A stretch of DNA of 64,000 nucleotides from Blastococcus litoris (GTDB taxonomy: Bacteria; Actinomycetota; Actinomycetes; Mycobacteriales; Geodermatophilaceae), in assembly GCF_003075095.1 (NCBI RefSeq), contig NZ_QCZF01000003.1, positions 62,001 to 126,000 of the forward strand, in the 5' to 3' direction. Positions 51,798 to 63,547 of the stretch are shown piece after piece. The notes below the pieces were generated by a model. It saw nothing but the letters and a program-made list of their open reading frames with translations, searched no databases and was not told where the DNA came from. The position numbers were made by a program, and so were the translations under genes. Within the stretch, counting starts at the first letter, position 1. Each line of letters begins with the position of its first letter.

Positions 51798-51827
51798 ATG
51801 ACGCCGAGCGCCCGGGAGTGCCTGTGA
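51798..51827 (+). CDS. Nine-codon leader ORF before the type III PKS
   Basis: ATG at 51798 starts MTPSARECL and its TGA (51825-51827) overlaps the GTG start of the PKS at 51824. TACCGT at 51785-51790 lies seven bases before this ATG, so the leader ORF itself looks leaderless. Ribosomes that finish it would be placed directly on the PKS start. Confidence 0.45.
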   Translation: MTPSARECL

Positions 51828-52852
51828 GCAGCGCGGTCGTGACCGGGCTGGGGTCCGCCCTGCCCGCCAGCTTCGACCAGGACGCCATCTGGGACGGCTT
51901 CTTCGCCCGGCACTACGAGGGGGTGCGCGCCGCGCGGCGGATCTTCCAGAGCGCCGGCGTGCGGCGGCGGCACGCGGTCGCCAGCCCGATGGACGAGGAC
52001 CTGAGCCAGTGGGGGACCGGCGCCCGGATGGAGCGCTACGTCCAGGAGGCGCTCCCCCTGGGCAAGCAGGCGGTCGCCGGCGCCCTCGACTCCGCCGGGC
52101 TCGCGCCCGGTGATGTGGGCCTGTTCGCCGTCGCCACCTGCACCGGGTACGCCACTCCGGGCCTCGACATCCGGCTGGCCAGCGACCTCGGCATGCCCCT
52201 CGGGCTGCAGCGGCTCCTCGTCGGGCACATGGGCTGCTACGCCGCCATCCCCGGGCTCGCCGCGGTCAGCGACTTCGTGACGGCCCGGTCCCGTCCGGCC
52301 GTGCTGCTGTGCTGCGAGCTGACCAGCCTGCACGTGCAACCGGCGCAGCGGGACCTCGAGCAGGTGGTCGCCCACGCGCTGTTCTCGGACGCGGCCGCCG
52401 CCGTCGTGCTCGAGCCCGGCGCCGCGCGCGGCCGCCGGGTCGCCGGGATGGTGGCGCGGACCGACGCCTCGACCGCCGACCACATGACGTGGGACGTCAC
52501 CGATCTCGGCTTCCGCATGGGGCTCTCCCCTCGCGTGCCCGACGTGCTCTCCCGTCACGTCGGCGGGGTGGTGGAGGAGCTGCTCACCGGTGCGGGGCTG
52601 CGGATGGAGGACGTCGCCGGGTGGGCGGTCCACCCGGGCGGGCCGCGCATCCTCGACGTCGTCCGGGACGAGCTCGGCCTGGCCGAGGAGCAGCTGGCCG
52701 CGTCGCGCCGGGTGCTCGCCGAGCACGGCAACTGCTCGTCGGCCACGGTGCTGCTCGTGCTCGAGGAGATGGCGGACGTCGACGGCCCGGTGGTGGTCAT
52801 GGCGTTCGGGCCGGGTCTCACGCTGTACGCCGCGCTGCTGCTGCCGGCGTAG
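51824..52852 (+). CDS. Type III polyketide synthase (chalcone synthase-like)
   Basis: A 342-residue ketosynthase homodimer that condenses malonyl-CoA units onto an acyl-CoA starter. The catalytic Cys138 is in VGHMGCYAAIPGL, the His in WAVHPGGPRIL and the Asn in LAEHGNCSSATVL, all present. Products in relatives are alkylresorcinols, pyrones or tetrahydroxynaphthalene; which one is unclear. The adjacent methyltransferase may decorate it. The GTG at 51824 overlaps a short leader ORF, and a possible GGGAG lies just upstream. Confidence 0.93.
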   Translation: MSSAVVTGLGSALPASFDQDAIWDGFFARHYEGVRAARRIFQSAGVRRRHAVASPMDEDLSQWGTGARMERYVQEALPLGKQAVAGALDSAGLAPGDVGLFAVATCTGYATPGLDIRLASDLGMPLGLQRLLVGHMGCYAAIPGLAAVSDFVTARSRPAVLLCCELTSLHVQPAQRDLEQVVAHALFSDAAAAVVLEPGAARGRRVAGMVARTDASTADHMTWDVTDLGFRMGLSPRVPDVLSRHVGGVVEELLTGAGLRMEDVAGWAVHPGGPRILDVVRDELGLAEEQLAASRRVLAEHGNCSSATVLLVLEEMADVDGPVVVMAFGPGLTLYAALLLPA

Positions 52853-52877
52853 CCCCCGCTCCGGCTCCTGACGTCCT

Positions 52878-52892
52878 ACGCTCGGTGAGCGT
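52878..52892. promoter_or_regulatory. Palindrome ACGCTC-GGT-GAGCGT upstream of the response regulator
   Basis: Six-bp perfect arms around GGT, 27 bp before the GTG of the DosR-like gene. It may be a self-regulation site. Confidence 0.45.
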
Positions 52893-52918
52893 CGTCACGG
52901 AGCGTGGGGAGGTCGCCG

Positions 52919-53575
52919 GTGCAGCCACCGACCGCGCCGGTGCGCGTGTTCCTGGTCGACGACCACGAGGTGGTGCGACGGGGCGTGGCGGAGGTGCTCG
53001 AGGACGACCCGCTCATCACCGTGGCGGGGGAGGCCGGCACCGTCGCCGAGGCGCTGGCGCGGGTGCCGGCCGTCCGGCCGGACCTCGTCGTGGTCGACAT
53101 GCGGCTCCCCGACGGTGACGGCGCGCAGCTGTGCCGCCGGCTGCGCGAACGGGTCCCGGGCCTGCGCTGCCTGGTGCTGACCAGCTTCTCCGACCAGGAG
53201 GCCCTGGACGCCGCCATGCGCGCCGGCGCCTCCGGCTTCCTCCTCAAGCAGATCCGCGGGCCGGCGTTGGTGTCCGCGGTGCACGCCGTCGCGGCCGGAG
53301 GGACGTCCTTCGAGGACGTCGCCCCCGCGGCGAGCCGGAGTCGCGGACCGGGGGCGGCCGGCGCCGACCGCCTCGGGTCGCTCACCGACCAGGAGCGCAC
53401 CGTGCTCCGGCTGATCGGCGAAGGGCTCACCAACCGGCAGATCGGCGCCCGGATGGGGCTCGCCGAGAAGACGGTGAAGAACTACACCAGCCACCTGCTG
53501 GCCAAGCTGGGTCTCGAACGGCGGACCCAGGCCGCCATCCTCGCGACCGAGCTGCGCGATCGCGCCGGGGGCTGA
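52919..53575 (+). CDS. DosR/DevR-like LuxR-type response regulator
   Basis: A 218-residue response regulator. The receiver domain (1-125) has the acidic pair in FLVDDHEVV, the phospho-acceptor Asp60 in [12 protein letters not shown], and [20 protein letters not shown] with Lys in FLLKQI, as in DevR. The C-terminal LuxR helix-turn-helix (about 150-210) has [20 protein letters not shown] and [25 protein letters not shown] lies six bases before the GTG. The cognate kinase is convergent, the two stops being 2 bp apart. Confidence 0.93.
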   Translation: MQPPTAPVRVFLVDDHEVVRRGVAEVLEDDPLITVAGEAGTVAEALARVPAVRPDLVVVDMRLPDGDGAQLCRRLRERVPGLRCLVLTSFSDQEALDAAMRAGASGFLLKQIRGPALVSAVHAVAAGGTSFEDVAPAASRSRGPGAAGADRLGSLTDQERTVLRLIGEGLTNRQIGARMGLAEKTVKNYTSHLLAKLGLERRTQAAILATELRDRAGG

Positions 53576-53577
53576 GG

Positions 53578-55891
<2,314 letters not shown>

Positions 55892-55925
55892 GGGGCCGAA
55901 TGGTGGTGGGACGCCCAGCGATCTC

Positions 55926-55945
55926 CCAGGGACCAAGGACCCGGC
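55926..55945. promoter_or_regulatory. DosR-box-like element
   Basis: GGGACCAAGGACCC at 55929-55942 is an imperfect dyad that matches GGGAC...G-x-CCC of the published mycobacterial DosR box (TTSGGGACTWWAGTCCCSAA) in most core positions, though the outer TT/AA are missing. It is 35-55 bp before the universal stress gene and could also affect the divergent GGDEF-EAL gene. Confidence 0.45.
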
Positions 55946-56165
55946 CCGGCGTTGCGCGGAGGCGTACCGACCTCGTTCCGTTCCCGGTACTGCGTGTCCC
56001 GCACTCTGGGTGATGTCGTCGCGACAGGCCCCCCGCGCCTGAGGGGCACACCTACCCGGGGGCCGGACCGGCCAATCCCAGGACCCGGACGTTCTCACCC
56101 CGACGGGGTGGCCTTCGTAGGGAGGGAACTCAAGGAGCGCCCTCCGGCGGCCGATCGGACGACGC

Positions 56166-58208
56166 ATGAGGCTTCTCCGACGGCTGCGGGCCGCCAGCCT
56201 GCTGATGCGCTTCGGCGTGATCAGCCTGGTGCTCACGGTCGCCGTGGGGGCGCTGCTGTCCTCCGTGCTGAGCGACGCGATCGCGGAGCGGGCCCGCCAG
56301 CAGGCCGAGTGGACCGCCATCGTCACCGTGCGCCTCGGGCTGCAGCCCCAGCTGACCCCGGAGGATTTCGCCCAGGGGTTCGACCCCGAGCGCCTGGCCC
56401 GGGTCGAGCGCGCGGTCGCCGCTGCCGGCGAGAACCTGCAGGCCGAGGGGCGCCAGCTCGACGACCTGGACCCCGTCGAGCTCAACATCTTCAACCGCGA
56501 CCGCACCGTCGTGTACTCGAACGAGCACGAGCACATCGGTTCGACGTCGACCTCGGACGAGCTGGACGAGGTGCTCGCGGGTGAGGTCGTGTCCGGCTTC
56601 TCGCACTCCGCCGACGACAGCGCCGGCAGCGAGGACGGCGAGCGCGTGATGCTCGAGGTCTACGTACCGGTCCGGTACGAGGGCTCCGCGACGCCGGACG
56701 GCGCGATGGAGCTCTACCTGCCCTACGCCCCGGTGGCGGCCGCGGTGGCCGAGGACGTCCGCACGATGACCGCGGTCCTGGTGGCGAGCCTGACGGTGTT
56801 CTTCCTCGTCGTCTTCCGCCTCGTCGCCTCGGCGTCGGCGAAGCTGCGCCGGCAGGCCGATGCGCTGCGGACCTCCGCCGAGCGCGACCGGCACCAGGCC
56901 ACCCACGACGCCCTCACCGGGCTGCCGAACTGGGAACTCGTCCGGGACCGCCTCGACCAGGCGCTGGCCGCCGCCAGCCGCTCCGACGGCGAGGTCGCCC
57001 TGCTGCTCATCGACCTGGACCGCTTCAAGGAGATCAACGACACGCTCGGCCACAGCTACGGCGACAAGCTGCTCCGGCAGGTAGGACCGCGGCTGCAGTC
57101 GGTCCTGCGGGAGGGCGACACCGTCGGCCGCCTGGGTGGCGACGAGTTCGCCGTCCTCCTGCCCCTGGTGGACGGCGTGGGCGAGGCCGAGCAGGTCGCC
57201 GAGCGGCTGCGCGAGGCACTGCACCGCCCGTTCGACGTGGAGGGGGTCTCGCTCGACGTCGAGGCCAGCGTCGGCATCGTCCTCTCGCCGTGGCACGGCA
57301 CCGACACCGAGGTCCTGCTCCGCCACGCCGACATCGCCATGTACGTCGCCAAGGAGGTCAAGGCCGGCGCCGTGGTCTTCGAGCCCGAGGAGCACGTGAC
57401 GGCGCCGCCGCGGCTCACCGTCCTGGGCGACCTGCGACGCGCGCTCGAGGGCACCGGCGAGCTGTTCCTCCACTACCAGCCCAAGTACACGCTGGACGGC
57501 GAGCGGATCGAGGGGCTGGAGGCGCTGCTGCGCTGGCAGCACCCCACCCAGGGGCTGATCCCCCCGGGCGACTTCATCCCGGTCGCGGAGGGCACCGGCA
57601 TCATCCTCCGGCTGACCGAGCACGTCCTCGACCTGGCGCTGGCCCAGACGCGCAGCTGGATCGACGTCGGCTCCGCGGTGCCGGTCGCGGTCAACCTCTC
57701 GACCCGGTGCCTCCTGGACCCGGGCCTGCCCGACCTGGTCGGCGGGTTGCTGGCACGGCACGGCGTCCCGGCCGCGCTGCTGCGGCTCGAGGTGACCGAG
57801 AGCGCCGTCATGGGCGACGCGGCACGCTGCATGGACGTGCTCCAGCGGCTGCACGACCTGGGCGTGAAGCTCTCGATCGACGACTTCGGCACCGGCTACA
57901 GCTCGATGGCCTACCTGCGCCGCCTGCCGGTCGACGAGCTCAAGATCGACCGCTCGTTCGTGCTGGGCATGACGACCACCGCGCACGACGCCGTGCTGGT
58001 GCGGACCGCCATCGACCTGGGCCACAACCTGGGGCTCACCGTCGTCGCCGAGGGCGTGGAGGGCGCCGAGCACGTCTCGGCGCTGCGCGACCTCGGCTGC
58101 GACATCGCTCAGGGCTACCACTACGCGCGACCCATGGCCGCCGAGCAGATGAGCGAGCTGCTGGCCCGCGTCGGCACCATCCACGAGGGTTCGGTCCCGC
58201 TCGTCTGA
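56166..58208 (+). CDS. Membrane GGDEF-EAL protein (c-di-GMP turnover)
   Basis: A 680-residue inner-membrane protein. A helix at about 15-38, an extracytoplasmic sensor domain (about 39-195) and a second helix (about 200-222) lead to a GGDEF domain (GGDEF at 324-328, with DLDRFKEINDTLGHSYGDK) and an EAL domain (Glu452-Ala-Leu, then DDFGTGYSSMAYLRRLP and VVAEGVEGAEH). All catalytic motifs of both domains are intact, so it could make, degrade or switch. The ATG at 56166 follows a weak purine stretch. A tRNA gene lies downstream on the other strand. Confidence 0.94.
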   Translation: MRLLRRLRAASLLMRFGVISLVLTVAVGALLSSVLSDAIAERARQQAEWTAIVTVRLGLQPQLTPEDFAQGFDPERLARVERAVAAAGENLQAEGRQLDDLDPVELNIFNRDRTVVYSNEHEHIGSTSTSDELDEVLAGEVVSGFSHSADDSAGSEDGERVMLEVYVPVRYEGSATPDGAMELYLPYAPVAAAVAEDVRTMTAVLVASLTVFFLVVFRLVASASAKLRRQADALRTSAERDRHQATHDALTGLPNWELVRDRLDQALAAASRSDGEVALLLIDLDRFKEINDTLGHSYGDKLLRQVGPRLQSVLREGDTVGRLGGDEFAVLLPLVDGVGEAEQVAERLREALHRPFDVEGVSLDVEASVGIVLSPWHGTDTEVLLRHADIAMYVAKEVKAGAVVFEPEEHVTAPPRLTVLGDLRRALEGTGELFLHYQPKYTLDGERIEGLEALLRWQHPTQGLIPPGDFIPVAEGTGIILRLTEHVLDLALAQTRSWIDVGSAVPVAVNLSTRCLLDPGLPDLVGGLLARHGVPAALLRLEVTESAVMGDAARCMDVLQRLHDLGVKLSIDDFGTGYSSMAYLRRLPVDELKIDRSFVLGMTTTAHDAVLVRTAIDLGHNLGLTVVAEGVEGAEHVSALRDLGCDIAQGYHYARPMAAEQMSELLARVGTIHEGSVPLV

Positions 58209-58224
58209 CCTGCCGGCCGTTGCG

Positions 58225-58298
58225 TGGAGCGGGTGACGAGAATCGAACTCGCACTGTCAGCTTGGGAAGCTGATGTTCTACCATTGAACTACACCCGC
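58225..58298 (-). tRNA. tRNA-Gly (anticodon CCC)
   Basis: A complete cloverleaf on the minus strand: acceptor GCGGGTG/CACCCGC, D-arm GTTC-AATGGTA-GAAC, anticodon stem TCAGC/GCTGA with loop TTCCCAA (anticodon CCC) and T-arm with GTTCGATTC. The discriminator is U and CCA is encoded (58225-58227). Reads GGG codons. In mycobacteria a tRNA-Gly gene lies close to dcd; here four genes' worth of sequence separates them. Confidence 0.95.
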
Positions 58299-58363
58299 GA
58301 ACGCCCGCCAGACTACCTGGTGACCCTCGGCGAGCGGGAGCAGACCCCCTGATCAGCCCCGGT

Positions 58364-59326
58364 TCAGCGCCGCATCTCGGCGAGGAAACCGGTCGCCTCG
58401 GAGCGCAGCCGCTCGGCCATCTGGGACAGGCCGGTGATGTCGTCCCCGCCCGTGGCCAGGGACGACGAACCGTCCACCGCCGCGGCGATCCCGTCGACCA
58501 GGCCGTTCATCTCGCCCACCGTCGTCCCGACCGTGCCCATGCCGACCGCGACGGCCTCGGACGCCTGCCGGATCTGCTCCACCTGAGCCGTGACGCGCTC
58601 GGTCGCCCGGCCGGTCTGGTCGGCGAGGTCCTTGACCTCGGAGGCGACCACGGCAAAACCCTTGCCCGCCTCCCCGGCCCGCGCCGCCTCGATGGTCGCG
58701 TTGAGGGCGAGCAGCCGGGTCTGGGCGGCGACCGCATCGATCATCGCGATGATCTCCTTGATCTCCTCCGAGGACCGCGTGAGGGAGGCGATGGTCGTCT
58801 GCGCCGTCGCCACCTCGTTGCTAGCTGCTGCGGCCGCCGCGGTGAGCCCGGACGCGGAGGCGCTCATCTCGGTCGAGGCGGTGGCGACCTGCTCCGACAT
58901 GGCGAGGACGACGGACTCGAACGCGTCGGCCAGCCGCAACCGCGAGGTCTGGGCCTCCGTGACCCGGCCGGCGGTCTCCTCCATGGCCGTGCGGGCGCCG
59001 TTGATGTCGGTCGCACTGGCGCGGAAGGCGCCGAGCAGGCCGCCCTCCAGCAGCCGGCGGTGGAACCGGCCCTCCGCGGCCGAGGTCAGGGCGGCCGAGG
59101 ACTCGCGGACGAAGGCGTCGGAGACGTCGAGCACCCGGTTGAGGGCGTGGTGCAGGGCGCGCAGCTCCGGCACCGTCCCGGCCTGCGGGTCGGGACGGCT
59201 GCGGGCCTCCAGGTCGCCGCGGGCGGCGGCCTCGCACGTCTCGGTCAGGCGGCGCACGAACGCGCGGTAGATCTCGAGCTCCTCGGCGTCGCCGCGCCCG
59301 GCGGTGCGTCCGCCCCGGATCCCCAC
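58364..59326 (-). CDS. Soluble methyl-accepting chemotaxis-type signalling protein
   Basis: A 320-residue protein with no transmembrane segment. Residues 1-130 are helical; residues 130-320 form the antiparallel coiled coil of MCPs, with the conserved hairpin tip [20 protein letters not shown] and [20 protein letters not shown]. It starts with GTG one base after the stop of the PAS-domain gene, so the two are coupled; together they equal an Aer receptor split into two polypeptides. No CheA/CheW genes are in the window. Confidence 0.9.
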   Translation of the reverse strand: MGIRGGRTAGRGDAEELEIYRAFVRRLTETCEAAARGDLEARSRPDPQAGTVPELRALHHALNRVLDVSDAFVRESSAALTSAAEGRFHRRLLEGGLLGAFRASATDINGARTAMEETAGRVTEAQTSRLRLADAFESVVLAMSEQVATASTEMSASASGLTAAAAAASNEVATAQTTIASLTRSSEEIKEIIAMIDAVAAQTRLLALNATIEAARAGEAGKGFAVVASEVKDLADQTGRATERVTAQVEQIRQASEAVAVGMGTVGTTVGEMNGLVDGIAAAVDGSSSLATGGDDITGLSQMAERLRSEATGFLAEMRR

Positions 59327-59327
59327 G

Positions 59328-59906
59328 TCAGCGCTCCTCGCGATTGATGACCGACCAGATGAACTCGTCGTAGGACCCGCCGTGCTCGGCCAGGACCTCG
59401 GCCAGCAGCGCGCTCGAGGCGGCCACCGCGGCCTTCGCCGTCGGGTGCCGGCGCTCCTCGGCGAGCAGTCGGTCGTAGAGGGGCAGGAGCCGCTCGATGG
59501 CGCGGGGGGACGGCTTGCGCCGGTTCGAGTGGTAGCCGACCACCGACCCGCCCGGTCCCAGGGACGGCGTCACGTGCGCCAGAACCCAGTAGTGCGCGCC
59601 GTCGGCGGCCAGGTTGTTGATGTAGGCGAACAGCTCCCGACGGGCGGTCAGCGTCTCCCAGAGCAGCGCGAAGACGGCACGCGGCATGTCGGGGTGCCGG
59701 ATCAGGTTGTGCGGCTGGCCCACGACGTCGGCCATCGCGTACCCGCTGACCCGGAGGAAGACGTCGTTGGCGTAGGTGATCACACCCCGGGGATCGGTCT
59801 TCGACACGATCAGCTCGTCGGCGGAGAACGTCCGCTCCACGCCCGTCGGCCGCAGCGTCCGGTGTGCGCCGCGCGCCGGCTGCGGCGCCGGCCGGGTGTC
59901 CAGCAC
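59328..59906 (-). CDS. Aer-type PAS domain protein
   Basis: A 192-residue protein whose centre (about 20-130) is a PAS domain of the Aer aerotaxis class: [39 protein letters not shown] and [20 protein letters not shown] are typical, and Aer PAS domains bind FAD. A helical tail follows. GGAGG lies just before the GTG at 59906, preferred over an upstream ATG at 59942. It is coupled with the soluble MCP gene. Confidence 0.88.
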   Translation of the reverse strand: MLDTRPAPQPARGAHRTLRPTGVERTFSADELIVSKTDPRGVITYANDVFLRVSGYAMADVVGQPHNLIRHPDMPRAVFALLWETLTARRELFAYINNLAADGAHYWVLAHVTPSLGPGGSVVGYHSNRRKPSPRAIERLLPLYDRLLAEERRHPTAKAAVAASSALLAEVLAEHGGSYDEFIWSVINREER

Positions 59907-60032
59907 GTGTCCTCCCCCAGGTGGTCCTCCGCAGGGAGTCATCGGCAGGCGGGGCTGCGATCCGGACCTGCGGCGCGGCTGCGCCCCGTCCGCACGGGGA
60001 AGTCGGACGGGGCGCAGCGGTCGGGGGAGGGG

Positions 60033-62792
60033 TCAGACGGCGACCCCGGTGCAGGACGACGAGCAGTCCATGGACCAGATGGAGCGCAGGGCGTCGAACT
60101 TCGCCGAGCGCACCAGGCGCTCACCGGACGGCCCGGTGCGCACGACCGGGCCGGTGTCCGGCGGCGTGGCGCCGCCGCCGGGCGTCGTCCCACCCGGCGG
60201 GGTGCCGCCGCCCGGGGTCGTCCCGCCGGGGGCGGTGGGCGTGGTGCCGCCGCCGGGCGTCGTCCCGCCCGGGGTGCTGCCGCCCGGGGCGGTGCCCACC
60301 GCGTCGGCGTAGGTGAGCGCGTTGCTCAGCACGGTGGAGCGGCCGTCCGGTGCGAAGACCGACACGTCGTAGACGCCGGCCACGCGGGCGGGCACCCGGA
60401 ACGTGACGCGGGTCGTCGTCGACGTGACGACCGTCGCCGTCGTCGTCGCACCGATGCGGATCGTCGGGTTCGCCGGAAGGGCCAGGCCGGTGATCGTGAC
60501 CACCGTGCCGCCGGCGCTGTCCACCACGTCGGGGCTCAGCGAGGTGATCCGGAAGACGCCGACCTCCGGGTAGGTGGTCGTGCCCGGGGTGGGGGCGCCC
60601 GGCGTGGTCGTGCCGGGGTCGGTCGTGCCCGGGGTGCTGCCGCCCGGCGCCGTACCGGGCGTCGACCCGCCAGGCGTCGTCGTGCCGGGCGTGGGCGTGC
60701 CGGGGGTCGTGCTCCCCGGCGTCGAGCCGCCCGGGCTGGTGCTCCCCGGCGTCGAGCCGCCGGGGGTGCTGCCGCCCGGCGTCGTCGTGCCCGGGGTGGT
60801 CGTGCCCGGGGTGGTCGTGCCCGGGGTGGTCGTGCCGGGCGTGGGAGTGCCCGGGGCCGTCGTGCCGGGGTCGGTCGTGCCGGGGGTCGTCGGCATGGTG
60901 CCGCCGCCGGGCACGGTGCCCGGAGTGCTGCCACCGGGGGTGGAGCCGCCGGGGGTGGAGCCGCCGGGGGTGGAGCCGCCGGGGGTGGAGCCGCCGGGGG
61001 TGGAGCCGCCGGGGGTGGAGCCACCCGGGGTGGAGCCGCCCGGCGTCGTGCCGCCCGGGGCCGTGCCCGGACCGGTGCCCGGGGTGGTCGGTGCGGGGAC
61101 GGCCGAGCCCACCAGCAGCGGGGCCGCGTAGGTCCGGCCGACCGGGGCGCCGTCGCGGTAGGTCTGGACGGTGAGGACGTAGCGGCCGTCGCCGAGCTCC
61201 ATGCTGGGGGACAGGCCCGTGCCGTCGATGCCCGCGAGGGTGCCCAGCGGGAAGACGGCGTCGCCGGCGTCGTCGGTGGTGACGGTGACGCCGCCGAGGG
61301 TCACGTCCTTGCCCGACAGCGCCCAGATCGCCCCGGCGTCCTCCATGCCCAGCCCGAGGGCGACCTCGTAGTCGCCCGGGGTGCTCGGGCCGCTGATCCC
61401 GATGGCGGGCGAGACCACGCCGGCCGGCGAGGTCATCGCCGTGAAGGCGTAGCCCACCGACTCGGCCGGGATGCCGGTCAGGCGGCCGAGGCTCAGCCGG
61501 CCGCCGGTGACCGACTTCCCGGTGAAGGCGGGCACCGGGTCGACGTCGGCGAGCAGGGCGGCCTTGACCTCCGCCGCGGTGGCCGTCGGCATCGCCTGGC
61601 GGTAGAGGGCGACGGCCGCCGCGACGATCGGGGAGGAGAACGAGGTGCCGTCGGCCAGGGCGTAGCCGCCCGTGTTGGTGGTGACGAGGACCTTGCTGCC
61701 CGGGGCGAACAGGTCCACCGAGGACGCGCCGTACCCGGAGAACGAGCTGACGGTGTCCGCCGCGGTCGAGGAACCCACGGTGATGACGTTCGGCTCGGTC
61801 AGGCTGGCCGGGTAGACGAGGTTCGTGTCGCGGTTGCCGCTGTCGTTGCCGGCGGCGGCCACGACCAGGACGTCGTGGGCGGCGGCGTACTGGACCGCCG
61901 ACCGGAGCGCCGTGAGCGCGCTGCCGGTGACCGTGCCGCCCCAGGAGGCGTTGATGACGTCGGCGCCGTGGTCGACGGCGTAGCGGATCGCCTCGATGCC
62001 CGCCAGCACGTCGACGGTGCTCCCGCCGCCGATCACCAGCGGCATGATCGTGACGTCGGGCGCCACACCGGCCAGGCCCTTGGCGTTGCCGGCGCGCGCG
62101 CCGACCGTGCCGGAGACGGACGCGCCGTGACTGCCGTAGGAGCCGTTGTCGATGTCGGCGCTGTTGGAGTACCAGTTCCAGCCGTGGCAGTCGCCGGCCT
62201 TGCCGTTGCCGTCGGTGTCGACGGCACCGCAGGGCTGGGCCGGGTTGGTCCACAGGGCGCCGGCCAGGTCCTCGTGTCCCGAGGCGTAGCCGGAGTCGAT
62301 GACCGCGACCACCATCCCGCTGCCGGTCACGGTGTCCCAGGCGTCCGTGGCGTCGACGTCGGCATCGGCGACCACGGGGCTCTGCCCGGTGGCGTTGCTG
62401 CCGGTGTTCTCCAGGTGCCACCCGTAGGCGGGGAAGAAGGGGTCGGTCACCGACCCGGCCACCGGGACCTGGGGGGAGACCTCGACCGACGCGACGCCGG
62501 CCACCGCGCCGAGCTGCGCGGGGACCAGACCCTCGGTGGCGACGAGCGCCCGGCCGTCGGAGAGCGGCTGGGCGCTGACGACGCCGTCGACGTCCTCGAG
62601 CGCGGACAGCAGGTCGGCAGCGGCGGCGCCGGAGACCGAGGTGAGCACGTAGCGGGACAGGCCGTCTCCCGGACCCCAGTCGGTGATGACGGGGAGCTCC
62701 GGGGCCGCCGTCGCCACGACCGCCGCGGCACCGGCGTAGCCCGCCACCGCGGCCGTGGCCAGGACCATCGCCTGGAGCCGCTTGTTCGTCAT
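60033..62792 (-). CDS. Large secreted subtilase with Thr-Pro-Gly repeats and IPT/TIG domain
   Basis: A 919-residue exported S8 peptidase. The signal region is at 1-30 and an inhibitor-like propeptide at about 45-110. The catalytic triad is Asp166 ([10 protein letters not shown]), His222 (GSHGASVSG) and Ser384 (DGTSFSSP). A beta-rich domain follows to about residue 575, then some 180 residues of low-complexity Gly-Gly-Ser-Thr-Pro and Gly-Thr-Thr-Thr-Pro repeats, an IPT/TIG domain (about 755-845, [20 protein letters not shown]), a second short Gly/Pro-rich stretch, and a Cys-containing tail. There is no LPXTG sorting signal. The repeats are probably a wall-spanning linker or glycosylated stalk. 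GGAGG precedes the ATG at 62792. Confidence 0.93.
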   Translation of the reverse strand: MTNKRLQAMVLATAAVAGYAGAAAVVATAAPELPVITDWGPGDGLSRYVLTSVSGAAAADLLSALEDVDGVVSAQPLSDGRALVATEGLVPAQLGAVAGVASVEVSPQVPVAGSVTDPFFPAYGWHLENTGSNATGQSPVVADADVDATDAWDTVTGSGMVVAVIDSGYASGHEDLAGALWTNPAQPCGAVDTDGNGKAGDCHGWNWYSNSADIDNGSYGSHGASVSGTVGARAGNAKGLAGVAPDVTIMPLVIGGGSTVDVLAGIEAIRYAVDHGADVINASWGGTVTGSALTALRSAVQYAAAHDVLVVAAAGNDSGNRDTNLVYPASLTEPNVITVGSSTAADTVSSFSGYGASSVDLFAPGSKVLVTTNTGGYALADGTSFSSPIVAAAVALYRQAMPTATAAEVKAALLADVDPVPAFTGKSVTGGRLSLGRLTGIPAESVGYAFTAMTSPAGVVSPAIGISGPSTPGDYEVALGLGMEDAGAIWALSGKDVTLGGVTVTTDDAGDAVFPLGTLAGIDGTGLSPSMELGDGRYVLTVQTYRDGAPVGRTYAAPLLVGSAVPAPTTPGTGPGTAPGGTTPGGSTPGGSTPGGSTPGGSTPGGSTPGGSTPGGSTPGGSTPGTVPGGGTMPTTPGTTDPGTTAPGTPTPGTTTPGTTTPGTTTPGTTTPGGSTPGGSTPGSTSPGGSTPGSTTPGTPTPGTTTPGGSTPGTAPGGSTPGTTDPGTTTPGAPTPGTTTYPEVGVFRITSLSPDVVDSAGGTVVTITGLALPANPTIRIGATTTATVVTSTTTRVTFRVPARVAGVYDVSVFAPDGRSTVLSNALTYADAVGTAPGGSTPGGTTPGGGTTPTAPGGTTPGGGTPPGGTTPGGGATPPDTGPVVRTGPSGERLVRSAKFDALRSIWSMDCSSSCTGVAV
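60784..60843. repeat. 15-bp tandem repeat array 1 in the subtilase
   Basis: Unit GTCGTGCCCGGGGTG at 60784, 60799 and 60814 is exact, with a fourth degenerate copy at 60829. It codes for part of the Gly-Thr-Thr-Thr-Pro linker on the minus strand and is prone to copy-number change. Confidence 0.9.
60936..61040. repeat. 15-bp tandem repeat array 2 in the subtilase
   Basis: Unit GGGGGTGGAGCCGCC is exact at 60936, 60951, 60966, 60981 and 60996, with near-copies at 61011 and 61026. On the minus strand it codes Gly-Gly-Ser-Thr-Pro units. The near identity of the copies points to recent slippage. Confidence 0.92.
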
Positions 62793-62962
62793 CCCTGACC
62801 TCCGGACGTCCCCCGCCGGACCGTCCGGTGGCGCCCGTCCCCGTCCATGGGGGCGGACCTGCGTCGTCCCGGTCGTCAACGGCCTGCTCAGGGCCGGGGT
62901 TGAGAGCCCGGGCGCGGGGTTCGCCCGGAGGGGTGAACGACGCGGTCCCTAGACTCCGCGCC

Positions 62963-63547
62963 ATGCTGCTGAGCGACCGCGACATCACGGCCGCGATCGC
63001 CGAGGGACGCCTCGGCATCGAGCCCTACGACGCGGGGCTGGTCCAGCCCTCGAGCATCGACGTCCGGCTCGACCGGTTCTTCCGGGTGTTCAACAACGCC
63101 CGGTACACCCACATCGACCCTGCCCAGCAGCAGGACGACCTGACGACGCTGGTCGAGCCGGAGGGGGAGGAGCCCTTCGTGCTGCACCCCGGCGAGTTCG
63201 TGCTCGGGTCCACGCTCGAGGTCGTCACCATCCCCGACGACCTCGCCGCCCGGCTGGAGGGCAAGTCCTCGCTGGGCCGGCTGGGCCTGCTGACCCACTC
63301 GACGGCGGGCTTCGTCGACCCCGGGTTCTCCGGGCACATCACGCTGGAGCTCTCCAACGTGGCGAACCTGCCGATCACGCTCTGGCCGGGCATGAAGATC
63401 GGCCAGCTGTGCCTGTTCCGGCTCTCCAGCCCGTCGGAGCACCCGTACGGCTCGGCGGTGTACGGCTCCCGCTACCAGGACCAACGCGGCCCGACGCCGT
63501 CCCGGTCCTACCGGAACTTCACCCGCGCGGAGACGCGCCGCCCCTAG
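62963..63547 (+). CDS. dcd: dCTP deaminase
   Basis: A 194-residue trimeric enzyme converting dCTP to dUTP (in some actinobacteria directly to dUMP). [20 protein letters not shown] begins the protein; [31 protein letters not shown] and [20 protein letters not shown] contain the active-site residues including the Glu in the TLELS segment. The ATG at 62963 has TAGACT at 62950-62955 seven bases upstream and no ribosome-binding site: leaderless. Its 3' end overlaps the convergent MFS gene by 29 bp. Confidence 0.95.
   Translation: MLLSDRDITAAIAEGRLGIEPYDAGLVQPSSIDVRLDRFFRVFNNARYTHIDPAQQQDDLTTLVEPEGEEPFVLHPGEFVLGSTLEVVTIPDDLAARLEGKSSLGRLGLLTHSTAGFVDPGFSGHITLELSNVANLPITLWPGMKIGQLCLFRLSSPSEHPYGSAVYGSRYQDQRGPTPSRSYRNFTRAETRRP

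Noticed and set aside
60784-61040. CRISPR-like array
   Set aside because: Units are 15 bp and contiguous with no spacers; they are in-frame coding repeats inside a protease gene, and there are no cas genes.
59304-62798. A 1164-codon plus-strand open frame and a Gly-Val-Pro repeat frame opposite the subtilase
   Set aside because: The repeats are the antisense reading of the Thr-Pro-Gly linker. The catalytic triad, signal peptide and ribosome-binding site are all on the minus strand.
58225-62962. A genomic island inserted between tRNA-Gly and dcd
   Set aside because: The genes between them have normal composition, there is no integrase, and I see no repeat of the tRNA 3' end near dcd.
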